Numbered from the stretch's first letter, positions 34,085 through 45,929 are shown. The stretch: DNA of 64,000 nt from Bagarius yarrelli (GCA_005784505.1 VCAZ01000135.1:538518-602517); one strand, 5' to 3'. Notes: generated from the letters alone by a model not told the origin. A program made the numbers and translations.

Positions 34085-34400
34085 TACTGTCCGGCTGTTC
34101 TAGTAATGCGCTCCAGAAAGCAGCAGCAAAAGTCCTTACTAGACCTAGTAAATATGACCACATCAAACCCTGTTTTAATTAGTTTACACTGGCTTCCCAT
34201 CAAATCTCATATTGATTATACAAAACTACTACTGATGTATGAAGCACTTAATGGTCTCACGCCACAGTATCTGATAGGGTGTCGGTGTCATTGTGGTCCT
34301 CCATGCCTACTTAGATCAAGAGGTGCAAGCTATTTATTGGTTCCTCAAATAATGAAGTCTACAGCAGGGGGCAGATCTAGGAGCCAGAGATAATGATAAT
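34085..34400 (+). mobile_element. L2-like ORF2 C-terminal fragment
   Basis: Open frame reads 'ISLHWLPIKSHIDYTKLLLM', 'YEALNGLTPQYL', 'LLRSRGASYLLVPQIMKSTA'. This is the L2-like C-terminal signature (HWLP... ALNGL.P.YL). Confidence 0.85.
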
Positions 34401-35120
34401 ACCCAGTGGGTTACTTTATATACGAGTGCTGAGGGCAGGCAGGAGGAAAGGAGGTTTTGTGGAAAATCTGGCAAGTGGGTCAGTAGCAAAATGCTAATAA
34501 TGAATGAGTCTGTGGACATACATAAACTGTAGGAGATAAGGCAGTGATTGAGTAATTGAGTAAACACGGGTTTGTGTATGAATAGTGAAAGTGAGTGTGA
34601 TGGACTGATGAGGTGCAGGTGAATCTGGTTAATACTCAAATGAGGGTGCGGCTCTGGTTGGGTGTGGAACCTGGCGTGACTGTGTGATAATTATGAATTA
34701 TTGTCCTGTTTATAATGAATAATGCATTGTCTTATTACGAGCTGTGTACTTTGTCAGTAAAGATAACACAGTAACACTACATTAATCTTCTCTTTGTAGA
34801 TAATTTATAAAGGTTGTCCGTTAAGGATTAATCAGTCATTAACAAATGATTTAAAACACCCTACAGAACAGAGGTGAACAGGGCTCATTAAAATTTAAAG
34901 CAACATGCACTGAAATGGTTCACTGTGACTAGAACTGTATTTGACAAGATCAAACTGTTTTTTACATACTACCAATAAGAATTTTTAATAAAAGTATATT
35001 ATAGACTTTTCATTAAAACCCTAAAGAAGAGATTTCCTAAATTTTAATTCCAGGATCCACCTAGACATGTACAAACATCTTAAGACCCACCATAATATAA
35101 AAATATAGGGGAAAACAATT
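34401..35120. other. Non-coding stretch
   Basis: No gene. Short relic sequence before a hAT-like piece. Confidence 0.4.
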
Positions 35121-35124
35121 GTAC

Positions 35125-35375
35125 TTAAAAAGTTACATTATCGAGAAGGGTGTGCCTGCTTTTTGAAACACAACATATCCAATCCAGGTATCATTTTCCA
35201 CAGACTGGCATGCATGCCTTTCAATGGCTGTAGGTGAGATCTGTATTTAGTTTTTATTGCACTCAGAGCAGAATATCCACTCTTACATAAGTAAGTAGAA
35301 GAATAGGGCCCTAAAACTTTAAGTGCCGCAGCGTCTATGGTGGGGTAATCCTTGGCAACATACACCCAGAATTGT
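35125..35375 (-). mobile_element. hAT/ZBED-like transposase C-terminus
   Basis: Minus-strand frame 35365-35138 reads 'AALKVLGPYSSTYLCKSGYS', 'ALSAIKTKYRSHL', the dimerisation domain at the end of hAT transposases and ZBED-type genes. It belongs with the piece at 36170-36650 on the same strand, with other DNA between. Confidence 0.75.
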
Positions 35376-36169
35376 CCAAGTTACACGCCAGACTTTTCCA
35401 CCATTCACCTCTCAAATACTAATCACGCACGTCTGACGCGTATTGCTTTATCACATTCACTCTACTGTTTAAGCACGATTTCTACACGGGCACGTTGTTT
35501 GGTCTCTCTTGTGTAAATAGACTCTGGTGCTAACCATTGTTTGTTTCTACGTCTCCTCATTCTCCTTTGTCTCTATCACCTGTCCGTGTGTTCAAGAGCT
35601 TGTCACTCACCTGTTTCCAACCTGAGTCCACTCGCTCCTGGAATATCTCCATCATCCCGGGTAATTCTGATTCTTGCCTGTTTGCTTACGATTACATTTT
35701 CACCTGTGCCCCGAGTCTGACTTTCTGTTACACCGAAATTCTTTGACTCTTTTTGTTGTATAAAGGAGATAAATGTAAATCGCTCTGGATTAAGGTGTCT
35801 GCCAAATGTCATAAATGTAAGGGATACCATATCCAGTCCCATTCTGTAAAACCTACAAATAATTTATTAGATAAAAGGAGACAAACTTACTTTTACAATA
35901 AAATAAACTAATAGTGGCAACATATGTAAATTATGACCAACACTTATAGTAGTACTAATGATATTTATATAAAAAAACATACCTTCAATTTTTGGAAAAT
36001 ACTCAGGTTTTCTCATGGAAGTAGCCCAGGTTAGTATGTACAGTGTCTCAGATGCATCACCCCCCATTATTTTTTACTCGGAATCCCCACAATTTTAGCT
36101 TACCTGTGAAAGTCGTGATTTTATTTAGATATCTTAGGTGGACGATGATGGACCTTGCATGCTTTAATT
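35376..36169. other. Sequence between the two hAT pieces
   Basis: Includes a SINE tail at about 35755-35825 ('AATCGCTCTGGATTAAGGTG', 'CTGCCAAATGTCATAAATG'). The rest is unassigned. Confidence 0.45.
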
Positions 36170-36650
36170 CAGTTAATTTATATGAGTAAATATTTCCAAT
36201 AGATAGACAAGCTTTGTGCACCATTTATTGTCTGACAGCTGTAGAGCAAGTGGAGAGTCAAAAACTCAAAAAACTGCAAAATCTCTTTTTGTAGCTTAAT
36301 CAGACGAGTTAACACCTTACATTGTGCATTGTAAAAAGTCAGGAATGCCTTATTAGCATTCACAATTTTGATATCAGTCCGCAATGTCATTCAGTTCAGA
36401 GCGCAGTTTTTTACTGGCAAGGGCTTCTCGATGTAAAAAACAATGAGTAAAAGTATCTAATGGGGCAACCTTCTCTACCCGGGCAACAAGACCACTTTTC
36501 TTGCTTGTCATTGCAGCCGCTCCATCCTGTCAGAGGACCACACACTGTTCAAACTGGAAGCCATTGGCCATTATGTATTCATTCAAGCAGTAAAAATATT
36601 AGCAACTGTTTGCTCTTTAATTTAAAAAAAAAAAAATAGAAATCCCCAGT
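36170..36650 (-). mobile_element. hAT/ZBED-like transposase, middle part
   Basis: Minus strand reads 'DGAAAMTSKKSGLVARVEKV', 'APLDTFTHCFLHREALASKK' and 'LRTDIKIVNANKAFLTFYNA' in order, typical of the hAT catalytic core as found in ZBED5-like genes. Frames are broken by stops. Confidence 0.78.
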
Positions 36651-36809
36651 GATGTCAGTGGAGTCAACATACTTGACATAAGTTAGTAACTGTGCACTTT
36701 TTTGTCAAGTCAAATTTACATTTACATTTAAACTGTAAAGCAAAAACAACCCTACTCCGGATTTTTACACTTGTTTTTTAAGATATATCAAAAGGCATTT
36801 CGAAAAAAA

Positions 36810-37046
36810 AAAATCCCATCGGGAATTATGTGGTTACACTGTGTGTGTGTGAGCAACTTAAATCGTAAGTCCTTAAAGAAAAGCTGGAATGTCTTTATGA
36901 AAGAGTGGAAACGTCCTCGGTCACCCTGGTGATGTATTATCAACTGGAGCAGGTCACAGGGAAGGGTCCCACAGGTCCAGGGTGGAGATGGGGTCTGGAT
37001 CACCGGCAGCTCTGTTGTGGCATATGTAGCTCAACAGTGAGAGAGT

Positions 37047-37090
<44 letters not shown>

Positions 37091-37600
37091 AATGAAGACA
37101 AAAAATAAGGAAACAGTTAAGTGACAGTTAAGTGTAATCACAGTGTATGGAGTGATTGAGTATTTAGCGTAGAGCGCAAGCATGGACAGCATGGCTAATA
37201 CTAATCACTAGGTCAGCATAACTAAAGGAGAACCAGAGGGAAACACAGACATGAGGGCTCCCTGATATGTTAAGCAACCAGCCGCTCTCATCATCAACAC
37301 CGTGATCAATAAGAGAGGGGAAGACATCTAACATCCCATAATACTCAACACCCATCAGTCCCCCAGATCTGCTCCTTTATCTAAGGGGAATCAAATACAA
37401 AAGGCTTGATTAAATAAGTTTTATGTTTTTAAGCTGGACTTAAACACTGAGACTGTGTCTGATTCCCGAACATTCATAGGGAGGTTATTCCATAGCATTG
37501 GGGCTCTGTAAGAAAAGGCTCCGCCCCCTGCTGTAGAGTTTATAATGCGCGGTACTGACAGGCAGCCTGCAGCCTTTGATTGAAGTGGGCTTCAAATGAG
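36810..37600 (-). mobile_element. L2-like LINE 3' part, second copy
   Basis: Nearly the same sequence as 6530-7240, with 'GAACATTCATAGGGAGGTTA', 'GGCTCCGCCCCCTGCTGTAG' and a (GA)n tract at 37038-37087. Long blocks (for example 37200-37380 against 6880-7050) look almost identical, so the two are recent relatives. Confidence 0.88.
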
Positions 37601-37689
37601 AGATTGGAGTCTAGCTCCATTTGCTATTTTTTCCAAACAGACATTGAGGGACGTCATCCTTCTCTGAACCTATGCAGGCATTAAAACCA

Positions 37690-37870
37690 AAGGTAGTAGC
37701 ACATTGGTTAATGTGTTTGACTGCTAATTCGAGGATCTGGGTTCGATTCCCAGCAAGTTACCACTGCTGAGTTCCTGAGCAAGGCTCTTAACCCCTAATT
37801 ACTTAGTTGTGTATAAAAGAGATGGCGTATGCCATAAGTCGCTTTGGATAATGGCGTATGCCCAATAGGT
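37690..37870 (+). repeat. tRNA-derived SINE
   Basis: 'TAGCACATTGGTTAATGTGT' head, B-box 'GGGTTCGATTCCCAGC', body 'CTGAGCAAGGCTCTTAACCC' and tail 'AAGTCGCTTTGGATAA'. The tail is followed by a short local duplication of 'ATGGCGTATGCC'. Confidence 0.85.
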
Positions 37871-38129
37871 TTCCTGGTTGGTTGGTTGCCTGTTTGTGTC
37901 TGCATCTTAATTTCATAGCTTTCTGTACTACTTACCTATATTAATCTTAAAATATTGCTTTGATCTTTTGTATTCTCTATTTTCTGTTGGCTGTGTTTAA
38001 CTTTTTCTTTTTGGAAGTTTCATCTGCAGCAGTGAGTGGAGGCCACTCACTTCGAAACACCAAATTCACACTACAGCAATCACAATATGATTGCCAAACA
38101 AAATAAGAAATGTAGACATTCTCAGAAAA

Positions 38130-38902
38130 TTTGGTAACCTGAAGATAGGCCTGTTAAATATAAGATCACTGATGTCAAAAGCAATGATTATAAATGAAAT
38201 GATAACAGATCAGAAGTTTAATGTTATCTGTTGACAGAAACATGGATTAGACTGAATTAATATATAGCATTAAATATGGCAGAGGGGTAGTGTTGCAGCT
38301 TTTTATAATAATAATAATAATACTTTGAGCGTCACACAAAAAAACTAAACACAGATGTGATACATTTGATGTTCTCTATATCAACATAAAATATCTAAAG
38401 TCCAAAAGCAAGTATAGTCAGTCAATTCTATTAGTTATCTTTATAGACCTCCAGGGCCCTACTCATACTTTCTCATAGAATTTTTTATCACAAATCTAGC
38501 TACTTTCATATACATTTTGATAATCAGGAAGATTCCCTAAGTTGTGTCTAGTTGTGTCTATTCTAAATTCTGAAGAAATAAAGCAATGTATTACTCATAG
38601 TGGTGGACACAACCATGATTAGATATTAATATTTGGATTAGATATCAGTAATATAGTCATAATTCCACAGTCTGAAGCTATTTTAGATCATTACTCTAAC
38701 TCCTTTAAAATCTGCATTAGTCATGGTGTAAGCACCTTTCTATGTCAATCAGGTCAACGTGTTCTGGACTAGTAATCCGTCTGACCCCGCAGATCTTGAC
38801 TGGACCACCGAATATCTAATTTAAAGCGCGGTTACATACTAGATGATGTAGCTCCAAAATGATTAAAACCAAAATGATTGGGTAGAAAAAATTAGCACCA
38901 CA
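38130..38902 (+). mobile_element. L2-like LINE, 5' piece of a copy split by an RTE-like LINE
   Basis: Reads 'KIGLLNIRSLMSKAMIINEM', 'FNVICLTETW' (endonuclease start), then weaker endonuclease homology to 38900. The element continues at 41062-41400 on the other side of the RTE insertion, the two halves joining within the linker before RT. Confidence 0.8.
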
Positions 38903-38915
38903 GTATAACCATTAT

Positions 38916-41048
38916 CTTTTTCTCTTTTCGGCTGTTCCCTTTTAGGGGTTGCCACAGCGAATCATCTGTCTCCACCTAACCCTGTTCTCGACATCCTCTT
39001 TACTCACACCCACTTACTTCATGTCCTCGTTTAACACATCCATATACCACCTCTTTGGTCTTCCTCTTTGCCTTCTGCCTGGTAGCTTCATTTCTAAAAT
39101 CCTCCAACCAATATATTCACTATCCCTCCTCTGTACATGTCCAAACCACTTTAATCTGGCTTCCCTGACTTTCTTAGCAAAACATCTAACATGAGCCGTC
39201 CCCCTGATGAACTCGTTCCTAAAGTTGTCCAACCTCGTCAGTCCCAAAGAAAACCTCAACATCTTCAGCTCTGCTACTTCCATCTTTGCCACCTGTCTCT
39301 TCCTTGGTGCCAATGTTTCTAAACCATACATCATAGCTGGTCTCACCACTGTCTTGTACACCTTCCCCTTAATTGTAGCTTATATTTTTCTGTTACACAT
39401 CACTCCTGACACGTTTCTCCACCCATTCCAACCCATTGCTTCTTTACCTATTTTACACACTCTTCATATCCTGCACCACCCTGACATTCTTCTCTGCTAT
39501 TCCTGACTTCCCCATACAATACCACAGCTCTTCTTTTGGTACCCTGTCATATGCTATTTTCAGGTCTACAAAAAACAATAAAGCTCCCTATGACCATCTC
39601 TATCAGCATTCTCAGGGCAAAGATTGCATCTGTAGTGCTTTTTTATGGGCATATGTACAGAGCCAATGAAATGCATTTTTCACATATCCCATCTTAGTAA
39701 GTTGGGGGTCAGAGCGCAGGGTCAGCTATGATACAGCGCCCCTGGAGCAGGAGGGGTTAAGGGTCTTGCTCAAGGACCCAACAGTGGTTGACTTGCCGGA
39801 GGTGGGGCTTGAACCCAGGTGCTTCTGGTCTTCAGATTAACAACTCAGCACCTTAACCATTTGAGCCACCCTACTCACTGTTCTTAAAGCTAGGCACAAG
39901 TACAACTGTCCTCTGTTCCTCAGACATCTTCTCACTCACTAAAATCCTGTTAAACAATCTAGTGAGAAATTCCACTGCTGCCTGCATGTACTAATCTTTT
40001 AAACGTTCTGCTCCACATTATTTACCTCTTCTACCCATTTCTCCCACTCATTTTCCTCATTCATCAACACTTCAAAGTGCTCCATCCATCTTCTCTGTAC
40101 ACTCTCCTCACTTGTAAGCACCTTTCTATCCCGTTCCTTAATAACCCTAACCTGCTGCACATCCTTCCAATTTTGATCTCTCTGCCTTGCTAACCTGTAT
40201 AAGTCCTTCTCTTCTTCTCTAGTGTCTAACCTAGTTTACAACTCATCATATGCCTTTTTCTTGGCCTTAGCCCCTTCCCTCTTTCCCTCTTTCCCCCTCA
40301 AAGTCTTCTATCATCTGTCCTTCACTGTTCCTTTCACTGATTCCAAACCTGCCCAACACTTGCTTATCACCTCTGTTCCCCTCACCAACATGTCCATTAA
40401 AGTCTGCACCTATTACTACTCTCTCTCCTCTGGGAATACTCACCATTACCTCATCTAACTCTCGCCAGAACCTCTCTTTCTCTTCTAACTCACAACCTAC
40501 TTGTGGGGCGTAACCACTTACAACATTCACAATCAACCCTTCAATTTCTAACTTTAGACCCTGTATGACACGCTTGTTACCTCCAGAACATCCTTCACAA
40601 ACTTCTCTTTCAGTATCACTCCTACCCCATTTCTCCCCCTATCCACACCATGATAAAACAACTGGAATCATGATCCAATACTGTGAGCCTTGCTACACTT
40701 CCATCTGGTTTTCTGTACACACAATATGTCTACATTCCTTCTCTCTATCATATCCACCAGGTTTTTACCTTTCCCTGTCATTGTCCCAACATTTAGCGTC
40801 TCTATTCTCAGTCCTACACTTTTGCCTTTCCTCTTCTCTTTCTGTCTATTCACACATCCTCCTCCTCTCCTCCTTTGACCAACAGCAGACCAATTTCATC
40901 TGGTATGAAATTTCGATGGATGATTTGCATATTTGGATTTGGATTAAGTTTTACATCAGATGCCCTTCCAGACACAATCCTTTTTATTTATCCAGGCTTG
41001 GGACTGGAACCAAAGTCACTGGCTTGTGACCCGTGTGGCTAGATTACG
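38916..41048 (-). mobile_element. RTE-like LINE inserted in an L2-like LINE
   Basis: A 13-bp target duplication GTATAACCATTAT flanks it (38903-38915 and 41049-41061). On the minus strand from 41048: endonuclease ('IETLNVGTMTGKGKNLVDMI', 'GYAPQVGCELEEKERFW', 'VVIGADFNGHVGEGN'), then 'KAKKKAYDEL'-like linker at about 40260, then parts of RT, and the C-terminal block 39361-39014 ('RPAMMYGLETLAP', 'RLKWFGHVQRR', 'GRRQRGRPKRWYMD'). Large parts of endonuclease and RT are deleted and frames are broken. Repeat X lies inside it at 39648-39877. Clade assignment (RTE-like) is from memory of the family. Confidence 0.88.
39648..39877. repeat. Dispersed repeat X, copy 2, inside the RTE-like LINE
   Basis: About 230 bp with 'GTACAGAGCCAATGAAATGC', 'GATACAGCGCCCCTGGAGCA' and the tRNA-like end 'CACCTTAACCATTTGAGCC'. 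Closest to copy 3 at 60848. Confidence 0.85.
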
Positions 41049-41061
41049 GTATAACCATTAT

Positions 41062-41400
41062 ATGTGCACCTTAAACGGACCACTCGAAAATTAGTGTCAA
41101 ACTAACTGGTGTCAAACCAAATTGTTAGTATTTCTAAAAGCCTGAAAGGAGAGTCTCCTGCATCATAGAAAAGCTCTTAATGCTGGTAGATCATCATATT
41201 TTAACAACCTCATAGAAATAAAGAAACATAATCCTAGATTTTTATTGAGTACTATAGCAAAATTAACAGGAAATAAAAGTTCATTAATAACATCTACACT
41301 ATCAATAGGTACTGATGATTTTATGAACTTTTCTAATAACAAAATTAAAGATATGAGGCGAAATATCCAGACTACTAATATAAATCCAATATAAAATATA
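41062..41400 (+). mobile_element. L2-like LINE, 3' piece of the split copy
   Basis: Reads 'ALNAGRSSYFNNLIEIKKHN' and 'PRFLLSTIAKLTGNKSS', matching 'ALKTARSHYFSSLLEENKHN' in the copy at 12400. Truncated after the linker; RT is missing. Confidence 0.82.
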
Positions 41401-41869
41401 ATATAAAATTAAGTAAATTGAAATAAAATTAAAATACTGTAAATGTAAATGAAAAAAAAAACTATTAATTCAATAAGCCTAGTAAGAACCCAAAATCTGC
41501 TCTTTTACCAAGCTCTTAATAACAAGTTTTTATGTACGATTTTAACCCTAATTTTTACTCGCTGACAGGTTTGGCAAGTTTACAGAGGAAAGGCTGAAAT
41601 CTGAGGCCAATCACTGCTCGTGCACGTGAGTGACATTCACGCAGTGTGAATACTCAAAGACACGATCTAAGAGAATCATTGAGGCATCACTAAGGCCTCC
41701 AAAATATTTGGCATGTTAAATATCCAGACCTAACTCAACTCAAAATCCGGCAGTGTAAAATAAACTGAAGATGACTTCAAGCCAATAAGAGGGCAAGATA
41801 CTGGGCAGCAGGAAGGGGTTAATGCTGAGCCATTTTTGTATAGCCAAATGTTTTGAGTTATTATAGAAT
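41401..41869. other. Non-coding stretch
   Basis: Nothing recognised. Confidence 0.4.
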
Positions 41870-42510
41870 GCGCCTGATGGTTGTTATGGAGACTTTGTGA
41901 CTTCAAGATGCCACTCTTTGATGCAGTTCTCTTACAGTGAGCTTTGGAGATTTTTTCACTTTCTCTACCATCCTCCTTATTTTCTGTGGTGGCAAGATAA
42001 ACTTGGGTCCTCGTCCAGCCGTGTTTGTCACTGTTTCATTTGTTTTAAACTTTTTAATGATTCGTCTGACTGTAGATATGGGCAGTTTAAACGAGTGGCT
42101 ATTTTTTTTTGTAGCCATTCCCTGACTTAAAAAGGTCAACACACATCTGCTTTACTGGAACGGGGTGTACTCTTGTCTTTCCCATGTTGACGAATGGATA
42201 AGAGAACTAGGCCTTTGTGTCTCATCATATTTATACCACAAGGGATCAGAAAGTGAATTATTAAATTTACTGATCAACTTTAAAAACTACAGTAAATATT
42301 ACAAAAATGCTTCAATCACTTTGTTATAGTAATTTTTAGGTGAAACAGGTTATTTATTAAAAAAAACATTATTTTTTAGTCATGTAAATTCACTTGAGTT
42401 TAAGATTACCTTTTTCTAAAATTTTCAGTATGAGATTACGCTTCTGCAATAAAAATTTAATTCATTTAACACATCTTAACACAGGGGTGCTAATAATTGT
42501 GAAGGGCACT
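41870..42510 (-). mobile_element. Tc1-like transposase N-terminal relic
   Basis: Minus-strand frame 42142-41903 reads 'SFKLPISTVRRIIKKFKTNE', 'TVTNTAGRGPKF', 'LTVRELHQRVAS': the two helix-turn-helix DNA-binding region of a Tc1 transposase. The end near 42485 ('GGGGTGCTAATAATTGTGAA') resembles a Tc1 terminus. The catalytic half is absent. Confidence 0.8.
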
Positions 42511-43469
42511 TTACCTGAACACCAATAACCATTACGCTGTTTGTTAGAATAAACAGACTGGCTATTCTTCTCCATTCGATACCTTTATAATGAACAAAAT
42601 ATTCAGATTTTAAAAACTGCGGTTCACTGTAATCGTTTGGCTTCATTAGTTTGTTTTTTGTTTCTGTGTTATTATCTATGTGATTATAGTTTAGTGTAGA
42701 TTCTTTACTATTATTAATTCTACACCCCAAATGAATGAATTAAGATAAATAAAAAGAAAATACCTGGTCATTGTTGTAATTTATGCCTAACCCAAATCAT
42801 TGACTGAAATCTTTAATCACAAAGTTGAACTGAAGGGCAAACCAGAAATACCACATTATTAGAAAGTTTATATCCAGCTGCATGTAGTCCTACTTCTGCA
42901 GCAAAACAGTAAACGGATAATACAATGTTTCTAAATAATTTTACCCAGAAGTTGTGCATATAAAGAAAAAGAGTTTGGGCCTAAAACATACCCTTAAACT
43001 TTAGCTTCACGCTAATTTCAACTTTTTTCAGACTCTAAAGTGTGATCAGTGCTGTCCAACGCAAAATAACATCTGATGTAAAAATGAACAGGTTTATTAT
43101 TTGAATAGGTAAAAAATGATTTTTGTTTATATGAAATAAAATAAAGCTAAACTAATGATTGTAGATTAAAAATGTCCCATGAATTTGCTAAAAGTTGCTA
43201 AAAAATACTAGTTAAAGTTGCATGTAGCTTTGCGTATATCATTTCCATTTCAATGTTAATTATTTCATGTTTTTTTAGGTTTTAAGTTTTATTACATGTT
43301 TAATTATTAAAAAAATACCTTAAACATTGTAATTATAATTTATGAGTGTGGTTAAAGTCTTTACTCAGAATATTTTAGTTAATGTAATGTTTTATTAAAA
43401 AACTGTTTCAATTATTTATTTTTGCCACAAAATGTGTAGCTTTATCACTGTATAATCAATCTCTCTCTC

Positions 43470-43470
<1 letters not shown>
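42511..43470. other. AT-rich DNA upstream of gene C
   Basis: No gene recognised. It ends in the microsatellite at 43474-43530. Confidence 0.45.

Positions 43471-43473
<3 letters not shown>

Positions 43474-43530
<57 letters not shown>
43474..43530. repeat. (TA)n microsatellite
   Basis: About 57 bp of pure TA preceded by a short (CT)n. It lies about 390 bp upstream of the gene C start codon. Confidence 0.95.
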
Positions 43531-43534
<4 letters not shown>

Positions 43535-43855
43535 TATAGTAATTAGACATTGTTAAAGCAATAAAAAGTAAATATGTCAGAAAGGTCTGCCTTTAGCATT
43601 GTTGTACTCTAATGTTTTTACACAATTCTACAGTTTGTGCTAATGTTCAATCCTACAAATTTAGGCATAGGAAACTATTGATTGCAGTAATTCATTACAA
43701 AGACGAGTTTTTTTCAGTGTTTTTGAAATGAAGTCATAGATACCAACCAAACAACACCTGACAGTGACAAAACAAAATCATTTGAATGTCCAATAACATA
43801 TAATTAGTATAATTATCATATCAGCTGACGGAGACAGGCTTAAGGACATGAGGAG

Positions 43856-43863
43856 AATATAAG
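43856..43863 (+). promoter_or_regulatory. TATA box of protease gene C
   Basis: AATATAAG, 61 nt upstream of the start codon. The following 'GGTTCCAGAGAGGGCGTATG' and 'GACAGACACTGCGTTGAATG' match the gene A leader. Upstream similarity with genes A and D begins at about 43630 ('TTTGTGCTAATGTTCAATCC'). Confidence 0.75.
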
Positions 43864-43916
43864 GGTTCCAGAGAGGGCGTATGACTGCACAGACAGACAC
43901 TGCGTTGAATGTAGAT

Positions 43917-45408
43917 ATGTTGAATTTGGAGTGTTTTCTTGTGACGCTTCTCTTTTTTGTGAAAGGTAAGACTCCTGCAATAACACTCTCAATTTCTAGT
44001 CATAACAGTAACTAAGCTAGAATTTAGTGTAGTATATTCTATGGTCAGTATGTGTTTTGCACAGCTTTTCCTCCCACTGACCAGTTGTTCTTAAACTGTT
44101 TGCTTCACTTTTTTAACTCTTATTTTGTCTTTGTACTTAAATATTCATTGTAATTGCAGGTTCCATATCACAGTCAAATGGTAAGTACCTCTCATATTCT
44201 GTTGCTTACAATAAAATGGAATATATACAAAAAAAAGGAAAAATCTGATTAAAAACGGGTTCCCCTTTTTCAGTATGTGGTACTGCACCCTTAAATACCC
44301 GCATTGTGGGGGGGGCAGATGCCCAGGAAGGCTCATGGCCATGGCAGGCTAGTCTGCAGAAAAGCGGCAAGCATTTCTGTGGCGGAACCCTCATCAACAA
44401 GGACTGGGTTATGACTGCTGCACACTGTGCTGCCGGGTTAATATCACCAAAATAATTCTGTATATGACACTAAACAGACTCATTGGAAAGATGTGAATTA
44501 ATAAACAACTACAACATTATTTATTTCATTACAGCCTTAGCACAACAGGTCTGCTTGTGTATTTGGGTAAACGAACTCTGATCGGCACCAATCAATATGA
44601 GGTCTCTAGAAGCGTCTCTAGGATCATCTCTCACCCCAAATACAATAGCAGAACCATTGATTATGACATCGCCCTGATGAATCTGAAATCAGAAGTGACT
44701 TTCACAAATTACATCAGACCAGTGTGTCTGGCCAGTAAAACCAGTGTTTTTCCAGATGGCACCATTTCCTGGATCTCTGGATGGGGAAATATAAATTATG
44801 GAGGTAAAATAAACATACACATACAAATGCACTGATCAGAGCATTAATATCTACAATCTTTTAATATCTACTAATATTTTCATATCAAAAACCTGTGTTT
44901 GTGTGTGTAGTGTCGTTGCCTTCGCCTGGTGTGCTACAAGAAGCACAAGTGCCGATTGTTGAAAATGTGAGGTGTGGTACTTTGATGAAACCCTATTCAA
45001 TCACCCAAAATATGATCTGTGCTGGATACGCAGAAGGAGGCACTGGTACTTGCCAGGTACACACAGTATTTCATATGCAACAGAACAAAACTCTGTTATG
45101 CAGCATAACTCATTTAACACAAGAGGTTTTATTTTAATTTCTGGAAACACAGCTATTATTAACATTTCCTAATTTGTGTTCATATAGTAGTAAAAATGTC
45201 TCACTATCTCTCACTTTTCATGAAGGGAGATTCTGGAGGTCCGCTGGTGTCTAAGCAGAATTTAATCTGGGTACAGGCTGGTATCACTAGCTGGGGTGTA
45301 GGCTGTGCTCAGCCTAATAAACCTGCTGTGTATGCTCGAGTGTCTCAGTTCCAGGACTGGATAACCAGCATCGTCAAAGTTAACCTGCCTGGATTTGTAA
45401 CCTTTTAA
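43917..45408 (+). CDS. Secreted S1A serine protease, prostasin/tryptase-like (gene C)
   Basis: Six exons: 43917-43965, 44160-44180, 44274-44436, 44535-44803, 44911-45056, 45226-45408; all GT-AG; 276 residues. Exon 1 encodes a signal peptide (MLNLECFLVTLLFFVK). The propeptide ends NTR33/IVGG, a trypsin-type activation site, linked to the domain by Cys25. The triad is His74 (TAAHC), Asp122 (DYDIALM) and Ser219 (GDSGGP), so it should be an active peptidase after cleavage. Unusually, the residue at chymotrypsin position 189 is Gly213 (TGTCQGDSGG) rather than the Asp of Arg/Lys-cutting relatives, and position 226 is Ala250 (KPAVY). Trypsin-like specificity is therefore doubtful. It ends PGFVTF with no membrane anchor, so secretion is likely. 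Named only to family. Confidence 0.92.
44894..44910 (+). promoter_or_regulatory. GT-rich 3' splice site of intron 4, gene C
   Basis: TGTGTTTGTGTGTGTAG precedes exon 5. There is no ordinary pyrimidine tract, as in gene A. Confidence 0.7.
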
Positions 45409-45425
45409 CCTACATTTTAAAAAAG

Positions 45426-45716
45426 GTAAGATGTTCACACATATACACCAATTCATATCTATATGCAGTTATTAATTCATCTCATCTCACCTCTGGGAAA
45501 CACCATTAATATTAATACAACAGGCTTTGCAGTCTTTCTGATACCTTCTCTTACATCACTCTGGAAAAGAGCAACTGCCAATTCATGTAAATGTTTAAAA
45601 GGGCAATGATATAGATATAAAGGGAAAAGTATTGAGTTTAACATCAGATTCTCGTCAACTCACGAACCTTTGAAAACTCTAGTTAAATGTCGATTTTTTT
45701 CCTTGTGTTTCGACAG
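45426..45716 (+). other. 3' UTR intron of gene C
   Basis: Donor AAAAG/GTAAG 17 nt after the stop; acceptor TTTCGACAG before 'GGACTGAACTAAAGCAAGG', which is homologous to the last gene A exon at 4263. Gene B keeps the same donor at 17684. Confidence 0.75.
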
Positions 45717-45918
45717 GGACTGAACTAAAGCAAGGGGAGCCTCGATGCAGTTCTGATTAGTTTAAGTCAATGAAGTCAATTAATTCTGTTGAAATGGACA
45801 CAAAGTTTTTGGCTGTGACTGTTACCCATATAAACAGTTTTAAAAATTAAAAAATGCTTGTAACATTTTATTTTACATGTACTCATATAAAAGACCCTTA
45901 TACACATCAGCTACATTG

Positions 45919-45924
45919 AATAAA
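45919..45924 (+). terminator. Polyadenylation signal of gene C
   Basis: AATAAA about 200 nt into the last exon (from 45717), at a similar distance as in gene A. Confidence 0.6.
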
Positions 45925-45929
45925 GGCCA

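Noticed and set aside
40565..41029. 154-codon open frame on the + strand, rich in Ser, Leu and His
   Set aside because: It is the antisense of the RTE-like endonuclease region, whose motifs are on the minus strand.
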